A stretch of DNA of 54,679 nucleotides from WTAW01 sp964540205 (GTDB lineage Bacteria; Acidobacteriota; Aminicenantia; Aminicenantales; Aminicenantaceae): NCBI GenBank assembly GCA_964540205.1, contig CAZIMJ010000011.1, positions 1 to 54,679 of the forward strand, in the 5' to 3' direction. Shown here piece by piece: positions 44,738 to 53,661 of this stretch; position 1 is the stretch's first letter; each line of letters opens with the position of its first letter. The notes beneath the pieces are model-generated. The model searched no databases, was not told the DNA's origin, and saw only the letters and a program-made list of their open reading frames with translations. Both the position numbers and the translations under genes were made by a program.

Positions 44738-45435
44738 AACTTGGAGCAAAGATACAGAAAACAATAAGAAAGGTTCAACGGGATAAACGGTCGTAGCACT
44801 CTGTACTTTACAGGGGCCTTGGCGGATTTGTAGTTATATTTTAATACTTTCTCAATTTTAAAACCATTATTCTCTAACAACGACTTCCATTCTTCCTTCG
44901 TTGCCCATCGATCGATTTCTTGAGCTGTAATTCTCCCAGTGGTCCCGGTTTTGAGGACATTCCAGACTGTCAATATGAAATAGCTGTTGGGAAGCAAAAA
45001 AGCAGCCCGTCCCCTTTTCTTCAAAATCCGATGCATTTCATGAAGGCCTTTTACAGGGTCAATAAAATGTTCAAGGCTTCCTAGGTTTGTTGTAACATCG
45101 AAAGATTCACCTTGAAAAGGCAGTGCTTCAGCATCTCCGCAAATCACTTTAGTCTTAAAGGAATCACGCTTTACAAGACCGAGAGCTTCAAGGGAGATAT
45201 CAATGCCCACACTATCTATCCCATGCTTTTCAGCTTCTTTTAGTAAATACCCCCCTCCACATGCAACATCCAAAATCCGTTCGTCTTTTGCTGTTTTCAA
45301 CTCATTAAACACCCATCGGTAATGCTCTTCCGATTCCTGTATAGGACTCTTCTTGTAGATCCGGTCATAGACTTCTCTGATCTTTTTTTGGTTATATCTG
45401 TTTTTTGATGCTAAAATGTCCATGTACGACGGCAT
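44734..45435 (-). CDS. Class I SAM-dependent methyltransferase
   Basis: 233 residues. Motif I ILDVACGGGYLLKEAEKHGI, acidic end VGIDISLEAL, motif IV FDVTTNLGSLEHFIDPVKGL, then RILKKRGRAAFLLPNSYFIL. The DNA encoding KRGRAAF (44996-45018) matches an arm of the dispersed GGGGACAGGCTGC hairpins at 22 of 23 bases. The normal family motif here is KPGGRAAF-like, so function may be intact. It ends in the ATGA overlap with the next gene. Confidence 0.84.
   Translation of the reverse strand: MPSYMDILASKNRYNQKKIREVYDRIYKKSPIQESEEHYRWVFNELKTAKDERILDVACGGGYLLKEAEKHGIDSVGIDISLEALGLVKRDSFKTKVICGDAEALPFQGESFDVTTNLGSLEHFIDPVKGLHEMHRILKKRGRAAFLLPNSYFILTVWNVLKTGTTGRITAQEIDRWATKEEWKSLLENNGFKIEKVLKYNYKSAKAPVKYRVLRPFIPLNLSYCFLYLCSKL
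44996..45018. repeat. Arm-like copy of the GGGGACAGGCTGC repeat inside a CDS
   Basis: Plus-strand bases 44996-45018 equal the right arm at 2716-2738 except one T-to-C change (22/23). No opposite arm is present nearby. It encodes part of a conserved methyltransferase motif, so it may be chance or a repeat-derived segment. Confidence 0.5.
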
Positions 45436-45484
45436 CTCTAGTAGATACTGTTATACACAAAATTTTTCAAAAAATCTAAGCCTT

Positions 45485-45781
45485 TTAACAACTTACATTA
45501 CAGTCGTACTGATCTTTCTTGCCCCCTGGTAAATATTTTCGATCAAACAAAGGATTGTATAGTTCCACACCAAAAAGTTCGCTCGGGAAGGGCAACCGGA
45601 AAATCTGTTTTGTTTTCTCTAATGTCTTGTCATAAAAAGAATGACAACGATCAGAATTCACATAGAATTTAATGACAGGAGGCTCTATATTCCGATGCAA
45701 TACCAAGACCTCTTTATCTTGTGGATCTTTTTCTTTGCGCAATTGGCTGAATGCGGAGTTGGAGAGGAGGTATCGGGTACG
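45485..45781 (-). pseudogene. 98-codon in-frame continuation beyond the TGA of the GT-C gene
   Basis: Directly after the stop at 45782-45784 the same frame stays open for 98 more codons, from RTRYLLSNSAF to KKDQYDCNVSC and a TAA. The sequence has protein-like composition (for example RCHSFYDKTLEKTKQIF and SELFGVELYNPLFDRK) and no other gene occupies this interval. It may be the severed C terminus of the upstream gene (nonsense mutation or sequencing error), a readthrough product, or the end of an unrelated decayed gene. A TTG at 45742 could start an 85-residue product, but no good ribosome binding site is visible. Confidence 0.45.
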
Positions 45782-47662
45782 TCAATATCTTTTGTAAAAG
45801 TCTTCCGGTAGAAATCTGAAAAACAATACATTTTTACGACGTTCGACAAGAGGATCATAACGTTTTCTGATATATGCCTGATTCTGGTTAAAAATCTCAG
45901 AAAATTTGAATGAATATTTCTGATCAAAAAACTTGTTCAACTCTTTACGTTTCTCCTGATCAATCAATACTGTAGGGATCTCCTCAGACGACTTCAGATA
46001 GTCTTTATATTTTTTATCAATAGCCTTTAATTGAGGGCTTCCTATTGAAATTGGCAGATTGATGTTAGATTTGAAGTAGAGAAGCATCAGTTCATCAAGA
46101 TAACTTTTTCTTTCTTGAGAATACACTGTGCCGCAAATGATTATTCTTTTGCCAAAAGTGTCATCTGCTTCAATAATCCTAGCTTGCCATTTATTCGCTA
46201 TAACAACATCAATTTCCTCTTTCAGATCGTAGAATTCCTTCATGGCCAAGTCATCCGGCTCACCTAGATAAGGATAGTCATAGAAGCTGTAATCAACTTT
46301 TCTAAAATAATAAAAAAGATTGGGGGGTTCTATATAGTGATTAATGGAGAGAATTTCCCATGAAGGGTGCTCATACTCATGTATTAAATATGCAGCTGCT
46401 TTTGTCCCCGGGTCCTCGATCATTCCCCTCTCCCCAATTATTTTCACATCCATTCGAGGTTGAATGTCGAATAGAACTGTCACTGTTCCATAGAGTGTCA
46501 TAATGAAAACCAGCAATAGTAAAGAGAAAGCAGGCTTCCAACGCCATTTATTGATGACAACAATCAAAAACAATACAATAAAATAACAGCTCATTGTCAT
46601 ATACCCTCTTACCACAGTGACTTTATGAGGGGTCCCAAAGAGTAAAGGGGCGAGGTAAATAAATGCACAAAAAAGGAGTAACTTGCTTTCTCTGGTTCTT
46701 GTGTTTTGCAAAACAAGAAATAATATCAGGGAAAGGATAAAAATTATGAAGATAGGCAACCCTAGATTTGCAATAAATCCTTTAAGATGATCAAAAAGGT
46801 AAAATCCCAATCTGGTAGGCTTGGACCGGGTTCTAGCGAGGGCAAATATGTAGAGAGGAAAAAATAAAACCGGGAAAAGCCAAACAAGTCGCACTACAGT
46901 TACTTTTAATCCTTCAAAGAGTATATTTAAAAAATTCAGGGTTTTCACACCGAATTTATTTCCAGGCTTGCCTTTAGGACTCTCTGATTGAGGTCTTGAA
47001 TATAGGAAAATCACCATAAAAAAGACAAAGATAAAAGGCACAATATAGATATGTGAAATAAGATACAAACCTAGAAATAGCGACGCTATCAGAGCTTTTT
47101 TTGTACTAGGCTGTTTAAAGAAATCGATGAGTTTCCATATTGCTACACTTATGAATAAAGCGCCAAGTATCTCATATCCATATAAAAATCTCGATTGAAA
47201 CACATGAATGGGCAAAACACTTATTAACGCTGCACCTAGAAGAGCCTTTCTTCGATTACATTTCATTTTTGTTAAAAACAAGTAAACGATTGGTATTTGA
47301 AAGGTTCCTATTAACGCAATCGGTAATTTCCACCAGAATTCGGTCATGCTCTCTCGAAAAAGAGAAAGAACGTGCACGAATAGCTCTTCAATAACATTAA
47401 TTAGAATCCCAAAATTCTCTAAAAGCATCCATGTCCACCCGGGAAAAACGATAATCTTCACAGTCAGTTGCGCGTTATCTGATGACTGGAAGGTGTTTCC
47501 TAGATAGAGGATTCTGATTGCTGCACCTATGGTGGTGATTAAAATCAATGGAATTAGTGATTTCCAAAGCTTAACACCGGAATTCGACAATGATTTTCTG
47601 TATAACACTTCTCTACCCTGAGATATATTAACAAAAAAGATGGGATTAACAAAAACTTTCAT
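45782..47662 (-). CDS. GT-C type membrane glycosyltransferase (GT39/ArnT-like)
   Basis: 626 residues to an in-frame TGA. The first 400 contain about ten hydrophobic helices. The first, LIPLILITTIGAAIRILYL, is followed by a periplasmic loop with SDNAQ in the place of the usual DExxH-like acidic motif. NRRKALLGAALISVLPIHVF and LGLYLISHIYIVPFIFVF resemble dolichyl/undecaprenyl-phosphate-sugar transferases. Residues about 430-626 are soluble and polar. Such enzymes transfer sugars from polyprenyl-phosphate donors in the periplasm. The frame remains open for 98 codons after the stop, so this ORF may be truncated. The 249-bp upstream spacer shows no firm element. Confidence 0.72.
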   Translation of the reverse strand: MKVFVNPIFFVNISQGREVLYRKSLSNSGVKLWKSLIPLILITTIGAAIRILYLGNTFQSSDNAQLTVKIIVFPGWTWMLLENFGILINVIEELFVHVLSLFRESMTEFWWKLPIALIGTFQIPIVYLFLTKMKCNRRKALLGAALISVLPIHVFQSRFLYGYEILGALFISVAIWKLIDFFKQPSTKKALIASLFLGLYLISHIYIVPFIFVFFMVIFLYSRPQSESPKGKPGNKFGVKTLNFLNILFEGLKVTVVRLVWLFPVLFFPLYIFALARTRSKPTRLGFYLFDHLKGFIANLGLPIFIIFILSLILFLVLQNTRTRESKLLLFCAFIYLAPLLFGTPHKVTVVRGYMTMSCYFIVLFLIVVINKWRWKPAFSLLLLVFIMTLYGTVTVLFDIQPRMDVKIIGERGMIEDPGTKAAAYLIHEYEHPSWEILSINHYIEPPNLFYYFRKVDYSFYDYPYLGEPDDLAMKEFYDLKEEIDVVIANKWQARIIEADDTFGKRIIICGTVYSQERKSYLDELMLLYFKSNINLPISIGSPQLKAIDKKYKDYLKSSEEIPTVLIDQEKRKELNKFFDQKYSFKFSEIFNQNQAYIRKRYDPLVERRKNVLFFRFLPEDFYKRY

Positions 47663-47911
47663 AACAACGCTGGAGGAGGGAAATGTGATGGCGACCTGTT
47701 ACTTTGCCAAAGTTATCGTGGGGAATATTTGGTGCCAATTTTTAAAATTTAGGGGAAAGAAATTTGACCATGTTTTTTCCCTGTGATATAAGCTAAAAGA
47801 ATTTATCACGTAAAGCATTAAGGAGAATGTGATTTTCAGCCTAAACTAAAAGTCTGCTTCACTTGACTATTAAGGAGCATACTTCTTTAACTCAAAAGTC
47901 GCCCAATAAGT

Positions 47912-49420
47912 ATGAAATCAACAGAGGGAAAAACACTAAAATCCAGCATAATCATCAGCCTTTTTACTTTGTTGACCAGCGTATTTAATTATCTTGCTCT
48001 TTTCCTTTTAGCGGCTACCTTTGGGACAAGAATGGAAATGGATGCCTATTTTGCAGCCATAACTATCCCTCAAATCATCACACTTATTCTGCTTGCAACA
48101 TTATCCACAACGTTTATTCCAGTTTTTATTGAAGTAAGGTCGACAGATGAACCTCGGGCATGGAAGTTGGCAAGCATATCTGTAAATTTAGTTTTTTTCC
48201 TACTGCTTATACTAGCCCTCATAGGCTACATTTTATCAAAAAATGTGATCACGCAAGTGAATCCAGGCTTTCCAGAAGAGACTTCAAGTCTTGCGAGTTC
48301 TCTTTTTAGAATATTCCTCATTTCTGTTGTATTTTCAGGCACATCTATCATACTAAGCAGCTTATATTATGCGCACCAGCGATTTGTTAAAGCTCCACTT
48401 ACACAGTGGCTGAGTAGTTTTGTGACTTTTCTTTTCGTCGTCTCTTTGCGTTCGAGTTTAGGGATAAAAAGTATTGCTGTGGGGATGTTGGCAGGTTCTC
48501 TTATTCAGTTCTTCTCCCTTCTTTCCATTTTATTGAGACGATACAGTCCTTCATTTAATTTTAAAGACAAAGAGATTGTGAAGTTGGCTAGGTTAATCAT
48601 TCCACTCCTTATTGGATCAATTTTTTATAGGTCAAATACACTTGTGGAACGGTTCATTGCTTCCAAATTAGGTGAAGGCAGTATTTCCTATCTCGGATAT
48701 GCGTACAAGATAATCATCGCATTCGTCCTGTTAATAAATCAGGGAATTTCCACAGTTCTTTTTCCGAGGATGTCTGAGTATTCAGCTGTCGGAGATTTTG
48801 AGGGACTAAAAGAGATACTTTCTAAGGGAATTAGAGCTTTAATTGTGATTACAGTGCCTATTGTATTTATGATAATTTTTGCTAGACTTGAATTGGTTCA
48901 AATAATTTTTGAAAGAGGCAATTTTAGCCATCAAGATACCATAGCTGTGAGTAAGGCACTCATCGCTTACCTGGGATTTTTCATAGTTAGCGCAATCGTA
49001 CTCCCGCTTGTTAACACTTTGTATTCTCTCCAAGAAACATTTAAAGTAGCTGTAGTAGGTGTATTCGGATTCACACTTTATGTTTTTTTGGCCTTTTTGC
49101 TATCTGATTACCTTTCCTATACGGGGATAGCACTGGCAGTCTCGATACAATATCTCATCAGCCTCATTGTTTTTATATTTATTGTTCGGATGGAATTGGG
49201 CAAATTTGAATTAAGAACTATTATTCGATGCATTTTTAAAGCAGTTATCTCTTCAGGATTGGCTTCCCTTGCTATTTTTTCAATACGTAAACTACTGATC
49301 TTTCCGATTGAACACCCCTTCGATTTAATGATATTTGGGGTGTTAGGTTTTGCTTTTTATTTTTTAATCTTGAAAATCTTAAAGGCTGAAGAATTGAAAT
49401 TTTTATCAATCAAAACATGA
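47912..49420 (+). CDS. MurJ/MviN-family lipid flippase
   Basis: 502 residues and about 14 predicted helices. FGTRMEMDAYFAAITIPQII and LATLSTTFIPVFIEVRSTDE match the MurJ N-terminal helices; FYRSNTLVERFIASKLGEGS and INQGISTVLFPRMSEYSAVG match the central motifs. MurJ flips lipid II. Members in polysaccharide loci probably flip other undecaprenyl-linked glycans, and I favour that because of the location. It lies on plus between two minus-strand runs and converges with the UDP-glucose dehydrogenase gene. Confidence 0.87.
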   Translation: MKSTEGKTLKSSIIISLFTLLTSVFNYLALFLLAATFGTRMEMDAYFAAITIPQIITLILLATLSTTFIPVFIEVRSTDEPRAWKLASISVNLVFFLLLILALIGYILSKNVITQVNPGFPEETSSLASSLFRIFLISVVFSGTSIILSSLYYAHQRFVKAPLTQWLSSFVTFLFVVSLRSSLGIKSIAVGMLAGSLIQFFSLLSILLRRYSPSFNFKDKEIVKLARLIIPLLIGSIFYRSNTLVERFIASKLGEGSISYLGYAYKIIIAFVLLINQGISTVLFPRMSEYSAVGDFEGLKEILSKGIRALIVITVPIVFMIIFARLELVQIIFERGNFSHQDTIAVSKALIAYLGFFIVSAIVLPLVNTLYSLQETFKVAVVGVFGFTLYVFLAFLLSDYLSYTGIALAVSIQYLISLIVFIFIVRMELGKFELRTIIRCIFKAVISSGLASLAIFSIRKLLIFPIEHPFDLMIFGVLGFAFYFLILKILKAEELKFLSIKT

Positions 49421-49452
49421 CGTATTTGCACAAGTTTCCAGGCCTATGAAAA

Positions 49453-50757
49453 TTATTTCCGGCCGACCGAAGAATACTCAAAACCAAGGCCTCGCGCTTC
49501 ATCGGGATCGAAGAGGTTCCGGCCATCGATAAGGATGGGATTGGCCATCAGGTCTTTGACCTTGTTGAGATCCAGAGACTTGAACTCATCCCATTCTGTG
49601 ACGAGGAGTAAGGCATTCGCTTCTTTGACTGCATCATAGGGACTATCCACGTAAACGATCCTGGGTGAATCCTCTGGAAAGATGCTCTTCATGTTGTCCA
49701 TGGCCTTTGGATCATAGAGCCGAAGCAACGCCTCCTGGCTTTGAAGCTCATGGATGAGGCTGATACTGGGGGCATTTCGCGTATCATCCGTTTCGGGCTT
49801 GAATGCGAGACCCAAAACGGCAATTTTCTTATCCTTAACGATCCAGAGGGCTTTTTTAATCTTTCCTAAAAAACTCTGAATCCTATCAGTGTTGATCCTG
49901 TCTACTTCCTTTAAGAGTGCAAAGTCGGCACCCAAATCCTCGCCGATCTTGATGAGAGCGCGCACATCTTTGGGAAAACAAGACCCTCCATATCCTAATC
50001 CCGCCCGCAAAAATCTCTCGCCTATCCGAGGGTCCAATCCCATCCCCTTGGCCACGAGCTCCACATCCGCATCCGTCTTCTCACAGAGATCTGACATGAG
50101 GTTGATGTATGAGATTTTAAGAGCCAAGAATGAATTGGAGGCATGTTTGATGAGTTCGGCGGTGTCGATGTTTGTAACCAGGATCTTATCCTTGAATTTT
50201 TCATATATTTTTACTAGAACGTCTTCAGCCTTTTTTGTCTCAACACCGATGATCACACGATCGGGATGCATAAAATCCGACACAGCTGTGCCTTCGCGCA
50301 AGAATTCAGGATTGGAAGCCACGTCAAATTCGCCATTTCCCTTCTTATAAAGGCTGATGGTTCTCTTGATCCACATGGATGTTTGAACAGGAACCGTGCT
50401 CTTTTCGACGACAACTTTGTACTTATTGATGTTTTCCGCAATGTTCCGCGATGTGCTCTCCACATAACACATGTCCGCACTCCCATCTTCCCGCTGTGGC
50501 GTGTTGACACAGACAAAAAGCACATCCGAATCTCGAATTGTTTCTTCGAGGTCATGACTGAAGGAGAGGTGTCCCTTCTTGAGGTTCTTCTGCAGGAGAT
50601 CTTCCAAGCCCGGCTCATAGATATGACAAATTCCCTGAGAAGCCTTTTCGATCTTATCCTTGTCGATATCCGTCCCCGCAACATCATGGCCGAGATCTGC
50701 CAGACACACAGCTGTCACCATCCCGACATATCCAGTGCCGATCACTCCGATCTTCAT
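49453..50757 (-). CDS. ugd: UDP-glucose 6-dehydrogenase
   Basis: 434 residues. IGVIGTGYVGMVTAVCLADL is the NAD-binding loop, NPEFLREGTAVSDFMHPDRV the central motif, and RAGLGYGGSCFPKDVRAL contains the catalytic Cys. It oxidises UDP-glucose twice to UDP-glucuronate, the donor for acidic polysaccharides. AGGAGG precedes the start. It is 134 bp downstream of the second dehydrogenase gene. NPEFLREG with a GGSCFPKD active site is the UDP-glucose type, distinct from the GGHCIPVDP form of its neighbour. Confidence 0.93.
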   Translation of the reverse strand: MKIGVIGTGYVGMVTAVCLADLGHDVAGTDIDKDKIEKASQGICHIYEPGLEDLLQKNLKKGHLSFSHDLEETIRDSDVLFVCVNTPQREDGSADMCYVESTSRNIAENINKYKVVVEKSTVPVQTSMWIKRTISLYKKGNGEFDVASNPEFLREGTAVSDFMHPDRVIIGVETKKAEDVLVKIYEKFKDKILVTNIDTAELIKHASNSFLALKISYINLMSDLCEKTDADVELVAKGMGLDPRIGERFLRAGLGYGGSCFPKDVRALIKIGEDLGADFALLKEVDRINTDRIQSFLGKIKKALWIVKDKKIAVLGLAFKPETDDTRNAPSISLIHELQSQEALLRLYDPKAMDNMKSIFPEDSPRIVYVDSPYDAVKEANALLLVTEWDEFKSLDLNKVKDLMANPILIDGRNLFDPDEARGLGFEYSSVGRK

Positions 50758-50891
50758 TCACTCCTCCTTCTCTGCGCTCTATGAAAATTGCTAGTAAATA
50801 TAAATTGTTTAATATTCAATGTATTTAACATTGATTCTTTTTCTAATAATCCAGATTATGTTTTGACAACATTCATTATGAATAAGCCAAG

Positions 50892-52196
50892 TTAGGCTTT
50901 AACGACATTTTTCCGCTTACTCTTGATAGCATTGCGCGTGTCGATAACCAGGTGAGCGTGCTTCACGATCCAGTCATAGTCATAGGCTGTGTGGTCGGTG
51001 GTTATGATCACAGCGGCATATTTTTTCAGTGTAGTCTCATCCAGTTTTATTGATTTCATATTCAACTCGGGATAATCCCTGTGCCCTGCAGAACGCAGCA
51101 CATGCGGGTCATTGTAGTCGACCTTGGCTCCCCTCTGCTTTAAAAGAGTGATGATTTTTAGAGACGGCGATTCCCGCTGATCATCGACATCTTTTTTGTA
51201 GGCGATACCCAGGATAAGCACCCTGGCCCCTTTGATCACGCGGCCCCTCTCGTTCAGTTCCTCGATCGTCCTATCAACCACAAAGTACGGCATGAGCGTG
51301 TTGATCTCCCCGGCAAGCTCTATGAACCGCGTTGGATAATCGACCTCTTTGGCTTTCCATGTCAGATAAAACGGGTCTACCGGAATACAGTGACCCCCAT
51401 ATCCTGGCCCGGGTGAAAAAGGCATAAATCCAAAGGGCTTCGTGGATGAGGCCTTGATCACTTCCCAAACATCGATTCCCATCCGGTCGAAAATCATCTT
51501 CATCTCATTGACCAGAGCGATGTTCACCGAACGGAATATATTCTCGAGTAGTTTTGTGGCTTCAGCGACCCTTGTCGAGCTCACCGGCACTGTTTGAATG
51601 ACGATCTGATCGTACAGAGTTTTAGCCACCTTTAAACATTCCCTCGTGACTCCCCCAACAACCTTTGGAATATTGGCAGTTGTGTAAACCTCATCTCCAG
51701 GGTTCTCCCTCTCAGGTGAATAGGCCAGATAAAAATCTCTGCCCACTTTGTATCCTTTGGATTCCAGGATGGGAAGCATCTCTTCCTCGGTCGTGCCTGG
51801 ATATGTGGTGCTCTCAAGGACCACGAGTTGTCCCTTCTTCCTGTTATCAGCAATGAGCTTTGTCGTGTTCAGGACAAAAGAGAGGTCGGGATTTTTGTGG
51901 GCATCCAAAGGAGTCGGCACACAGATCAGTATCGCATCGGCCTTAGCCAGCATTTTGGGGTCTGTCGTAGCCTTGAATTTGTTCTTTTCCAGGTAAGGTA
52001 TCAGATCTTTCCCGGTGACATGTTTGATGTAACTTCTCCCCTTATTGAGAAGGTTTACTTTTGTCTTGTCTATGTCAAAACCGACCACATGGAAGCCCGT
52101 GTTCAAAAATGTTTTGATCAGAGGGAGACCCACATACCCTAACCCAATCACACAAACCAGTGATTTCCTGTCTTTGATCTTGTTTACCAGACTCAT
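50892..52196 (-). CDS. UDP-N-acetylhexosamine 6-dehydrogenase (WbpA/TviB-like)
   Basis: 434 residues. VCVIGLGYVGLPLIKTFLNT binds NAD. LAYSPERENPGDEVYTTANI and GPGYGGHCIPVDPFYLTWKA (catalytic Cys) are typical of dehydrogenases acting on UDP-GlcNAc, UDP-GalNAc or UDP-ManNAc. The product would be a UDP-HexNAc uronate. Ten bp upstream ends a WbpP/TviC-type epimerase. The pair matches the two-gene route to UDP-GalNAcA or its epimer, as in Vi antigen or P. aeruginosa O6. GAGGTGG is the ribosome binding site. Confidence 0.92.
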   Translation of the reverse strand: MSLVNKIKDRKSLVCVIGLGYVGLPLIKTFLNTGFHVVGFDIDKTKVNLLNKGRSYIKHVTGKDLIPYLEKNKFKATTDPKMLAKADAILICVPTPLDAHKNPDLSFVLNTTKLIADNRKKGQLVVLESTTYPGTTEEEMLPILESKGYKVGRDFYLAYSPERENPGDEVYTTANIPKVVGGVTRECLKVAKTLYDQIVIQTVPVSSTRVAEATKLLENIFRSVNIALVNEMKMIFDRMGIDVWEVIKASSTKPFGFMPFSPGPGYGGHCIPVDPFYLTWKAKEVDYPTRFIELAGEINTLMPYFVVDRTIEELNERGRVIKGARVLILGIAYKKDVDDQRESPSLKIITLLKQRGAKVDYNDPHVLRSAGHRDYPELNMKSIKLDETTLKKYAAVIITTDHTAYDYDWIVKHAHLVIDTRNAIKSKRKNVVKA

Positions 52197-52206
52197 TGCC
52201 CCACCT

Positions 52207-53142
52207 CTATTGCTGATCTCTAAACCATTCGATAGTCCTCAAAAGGCCATCCTTGAGAGAAACACGGGGTTTATAATTCAAAAGAGCCTCTGCTTTCGAG
52301 ATGTCGGCAAAGGAGTGCTTCACATCTCCAGGACGTTCTTCTTCATGCACAGGCTCGATGTCTTTCTTTGTCAATTCTGTGAGTGTTTTGGCTAGACCAT
52401 TCACTGAAGTTTGTACCCCATTTCCCAGGTTAAAAACCTGGCCTGAAACATCGGGCACAAGCGCAACCTGAAGATTGGCCTCCACAATATTGGCGACATG
52501 GGTGAAATCCCTGGATTGCTCCCCATCCCCATGAATGATCGGGGCCTTGTCTGAGAGAAGGCGCGTGATAAAATTGGGGATCACAGCCGTATACTGAGAA
52601 AAAGGGTCCTGGCGCGGACCGAAAACATTGAAGTATCTGAGGCACACTGTCGCAAGACCATAGATCTCGCTGAAGACCTGACAGTATTTTTCCCCTGTAA
52701 GCTTAGTAATAGCATAAGGAGACAAGGGATTGCCCTCCAGGCCTTCTTTCTTGGGGAGATGTTCGTCATCACCGTATACGGATGAGGAAGAAGCGAAGAC
52801 GACTTTTTTAACAGATGCGTCCCTTGAAGCCAACAGAATATTCAACGTTCCTTCGATGTTGATGGCGTTTGTCAGGAGGGGGTCTTCAATCGAGCGGGGG
52901 ACAGAAGGAAGCGCCGCTTGATGGAGGACATAATCCACATCTTTGACAGCTTCTCGGCAGAGTTCAAGGTTCCGGATATCTCCCCGGATGAGCTCAATCC
53001 CATCGAGGAACGAAGCGATGTTCTCTTCCTTTCCCGTGAGAAAATTATCGACCACTCGGACAAAAAAATCCTTTGTCACCAACTCTTCTGCGATGTGCGA
53101 GCCGATAAATCCCGCTCCCCCAGTTACCAAATATCTATCCAT
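52207..53142 (-). CDS. NAD-dependent UDP-sugar 4-epimerase (WbpP/TviC-like)
   Basis: A 311-residue extended short-chain dehydrogenase. VTGGAGFIGSHIAEELVTKD is the NAD loop (GxxGxxG). The catalytic triad is Ser in VFASSSSVYGDDEHLP with Tyr and Lys in SPYAITKLTGEKY. LHQAALPSVPRSIEDPLLTN and YFNVFGPRQDPFSQYTAVIP are the features of UDP-GlcNAc/GalNAc 4-epimerases of the WbpP type. The adjacent WbpA-like gene supports that reading over plain GalE. Confidence 0.9.
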   Translation of the reverse strand: MDRYLVTGGAGFIGSHIAEELVTKDFFVRVVDNFLTGKEENIASFLDGIELIRGDIRNLELCREAVKDVDYVLHQAALPSVPRSIEDPLLTNAINIEGTLNILLASRDASVKKVVFASSSSVYGDDEHLPKKEGLEGNPLSPYAITKLTGEKYCQVFSEIYGLATVCLRYFNVFGPRQDPFSQYTAVIPNFITRLLSDKAPIIHGDGEQSRDFTHVANIVEANLQVALVPDVSGQVFNLGNGVQTSVNGLAKTLTELTKKDIEPVHEEERPGDVKHSFADISKAEALLNYKPRVSLKDGLLRTIEWFRDQQ

Positions 53143-53165
53143 CTCGCCTATTCCAATTGGATGAA

Positions 53166-53381
53166 TCAGTCCATATAGCCCAAGGCCTTCAACCGCTCTT
53201 TGACCTTATCTTCCTCTTCTTTGCTCAATCCTTCCTCTTCCTTTTCGCCTTTGGGAAGGCTGTCTTTAAGGACCTTGATCACATAATCCTGTACAGACGC
53301 AACATCTGTGTTTTTTATCTTTGCCTCTATCTTCCTGTACAGCTCGGCTGGTATAGTAATATCAGTAGCTTCATTTTCCAT
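53166..53381 (-). CDS. Small ribbon-helix-helix-like protein with LKALGY tail
   Basis: 71 residues from the ATG at 53381, which has AGGAGG 5 bp upstream; the longer 80-residue reading runs through that site. Residues 7-40 (TDITIPAELYRKIEAKIKNT then VQDYVIKVLKDSL) fit a beta strand plus two helices as in CopG/Arc repressors. A charged linker follows, and the end is EDKVKERLKALGYMD. That tail matches the C terminus of the sulfatase-like lipoprotein (KLRALGYVK). It lies 23 bp upstream of the epimerase gene and may regulate the locus. Function is not established. Confidence 0.7.
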   Translation of the reverse strand: MENEATDITIPAELYRKIEAKIKNTDVASVQDYVIKVLKDSLPKGEKEEEGLSKEEEDKVKERLKALGYMD

Positions 53382-53519
53382 TTTATCCTCCTGACCTGAA
53401 TTATTCATAAAAAATGTCTAGACTTATCATAACAGACGTAATATCAAAATGTTACATAGTTTTTTCGGAATACTCATTTACGTACTGCATATCCTATTTG
53501 ATTTTTATCATAGTCGACA

Positions 53520-53640
53520 TTTTTTACCCTACGGGCGAGCTGATCTCACTACAAAACCTTCGTTGTAGCCCACTCGCGGTAGTTCACTACAGCTTCGTGG
53601 ACCACTACCTCGCCTTTGCAGCAACCTCAACTCGTGAATA
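53520..53640. repeat. Inverted-repeat cluster of unknown type
   Basis: Nested and adjacent stems: CTACAA/TTGTAG (53549-53568) within GCGAG/CTCGC (53535-53577), then GTAGT...ACTAC motifs to about 53608. It lies between the sulfotransferase and the RHH-like gene (253-bp spacer) and has no coding sense on minus. It may be a relic of a mobile palindromic element. Confidence 0.5.
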
Positions 53641-53661
53641 ATTCATCTTTCACCTGGATTA

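Noticed and set aside
45782..45784. TGA as selenocysteine codon
   Set aside because: No hairpin of bacterial SECIS type is apparent just downstream, the family is not a known selenoprotein, and no redox motif surrounds the codon.
49889..50350. 153-codon plus-strand frame antisense to UDP-glucose dehydrogenase
   Set aside because: The sense gene is intact with its catalytic Cys; the antisense frame has no features.
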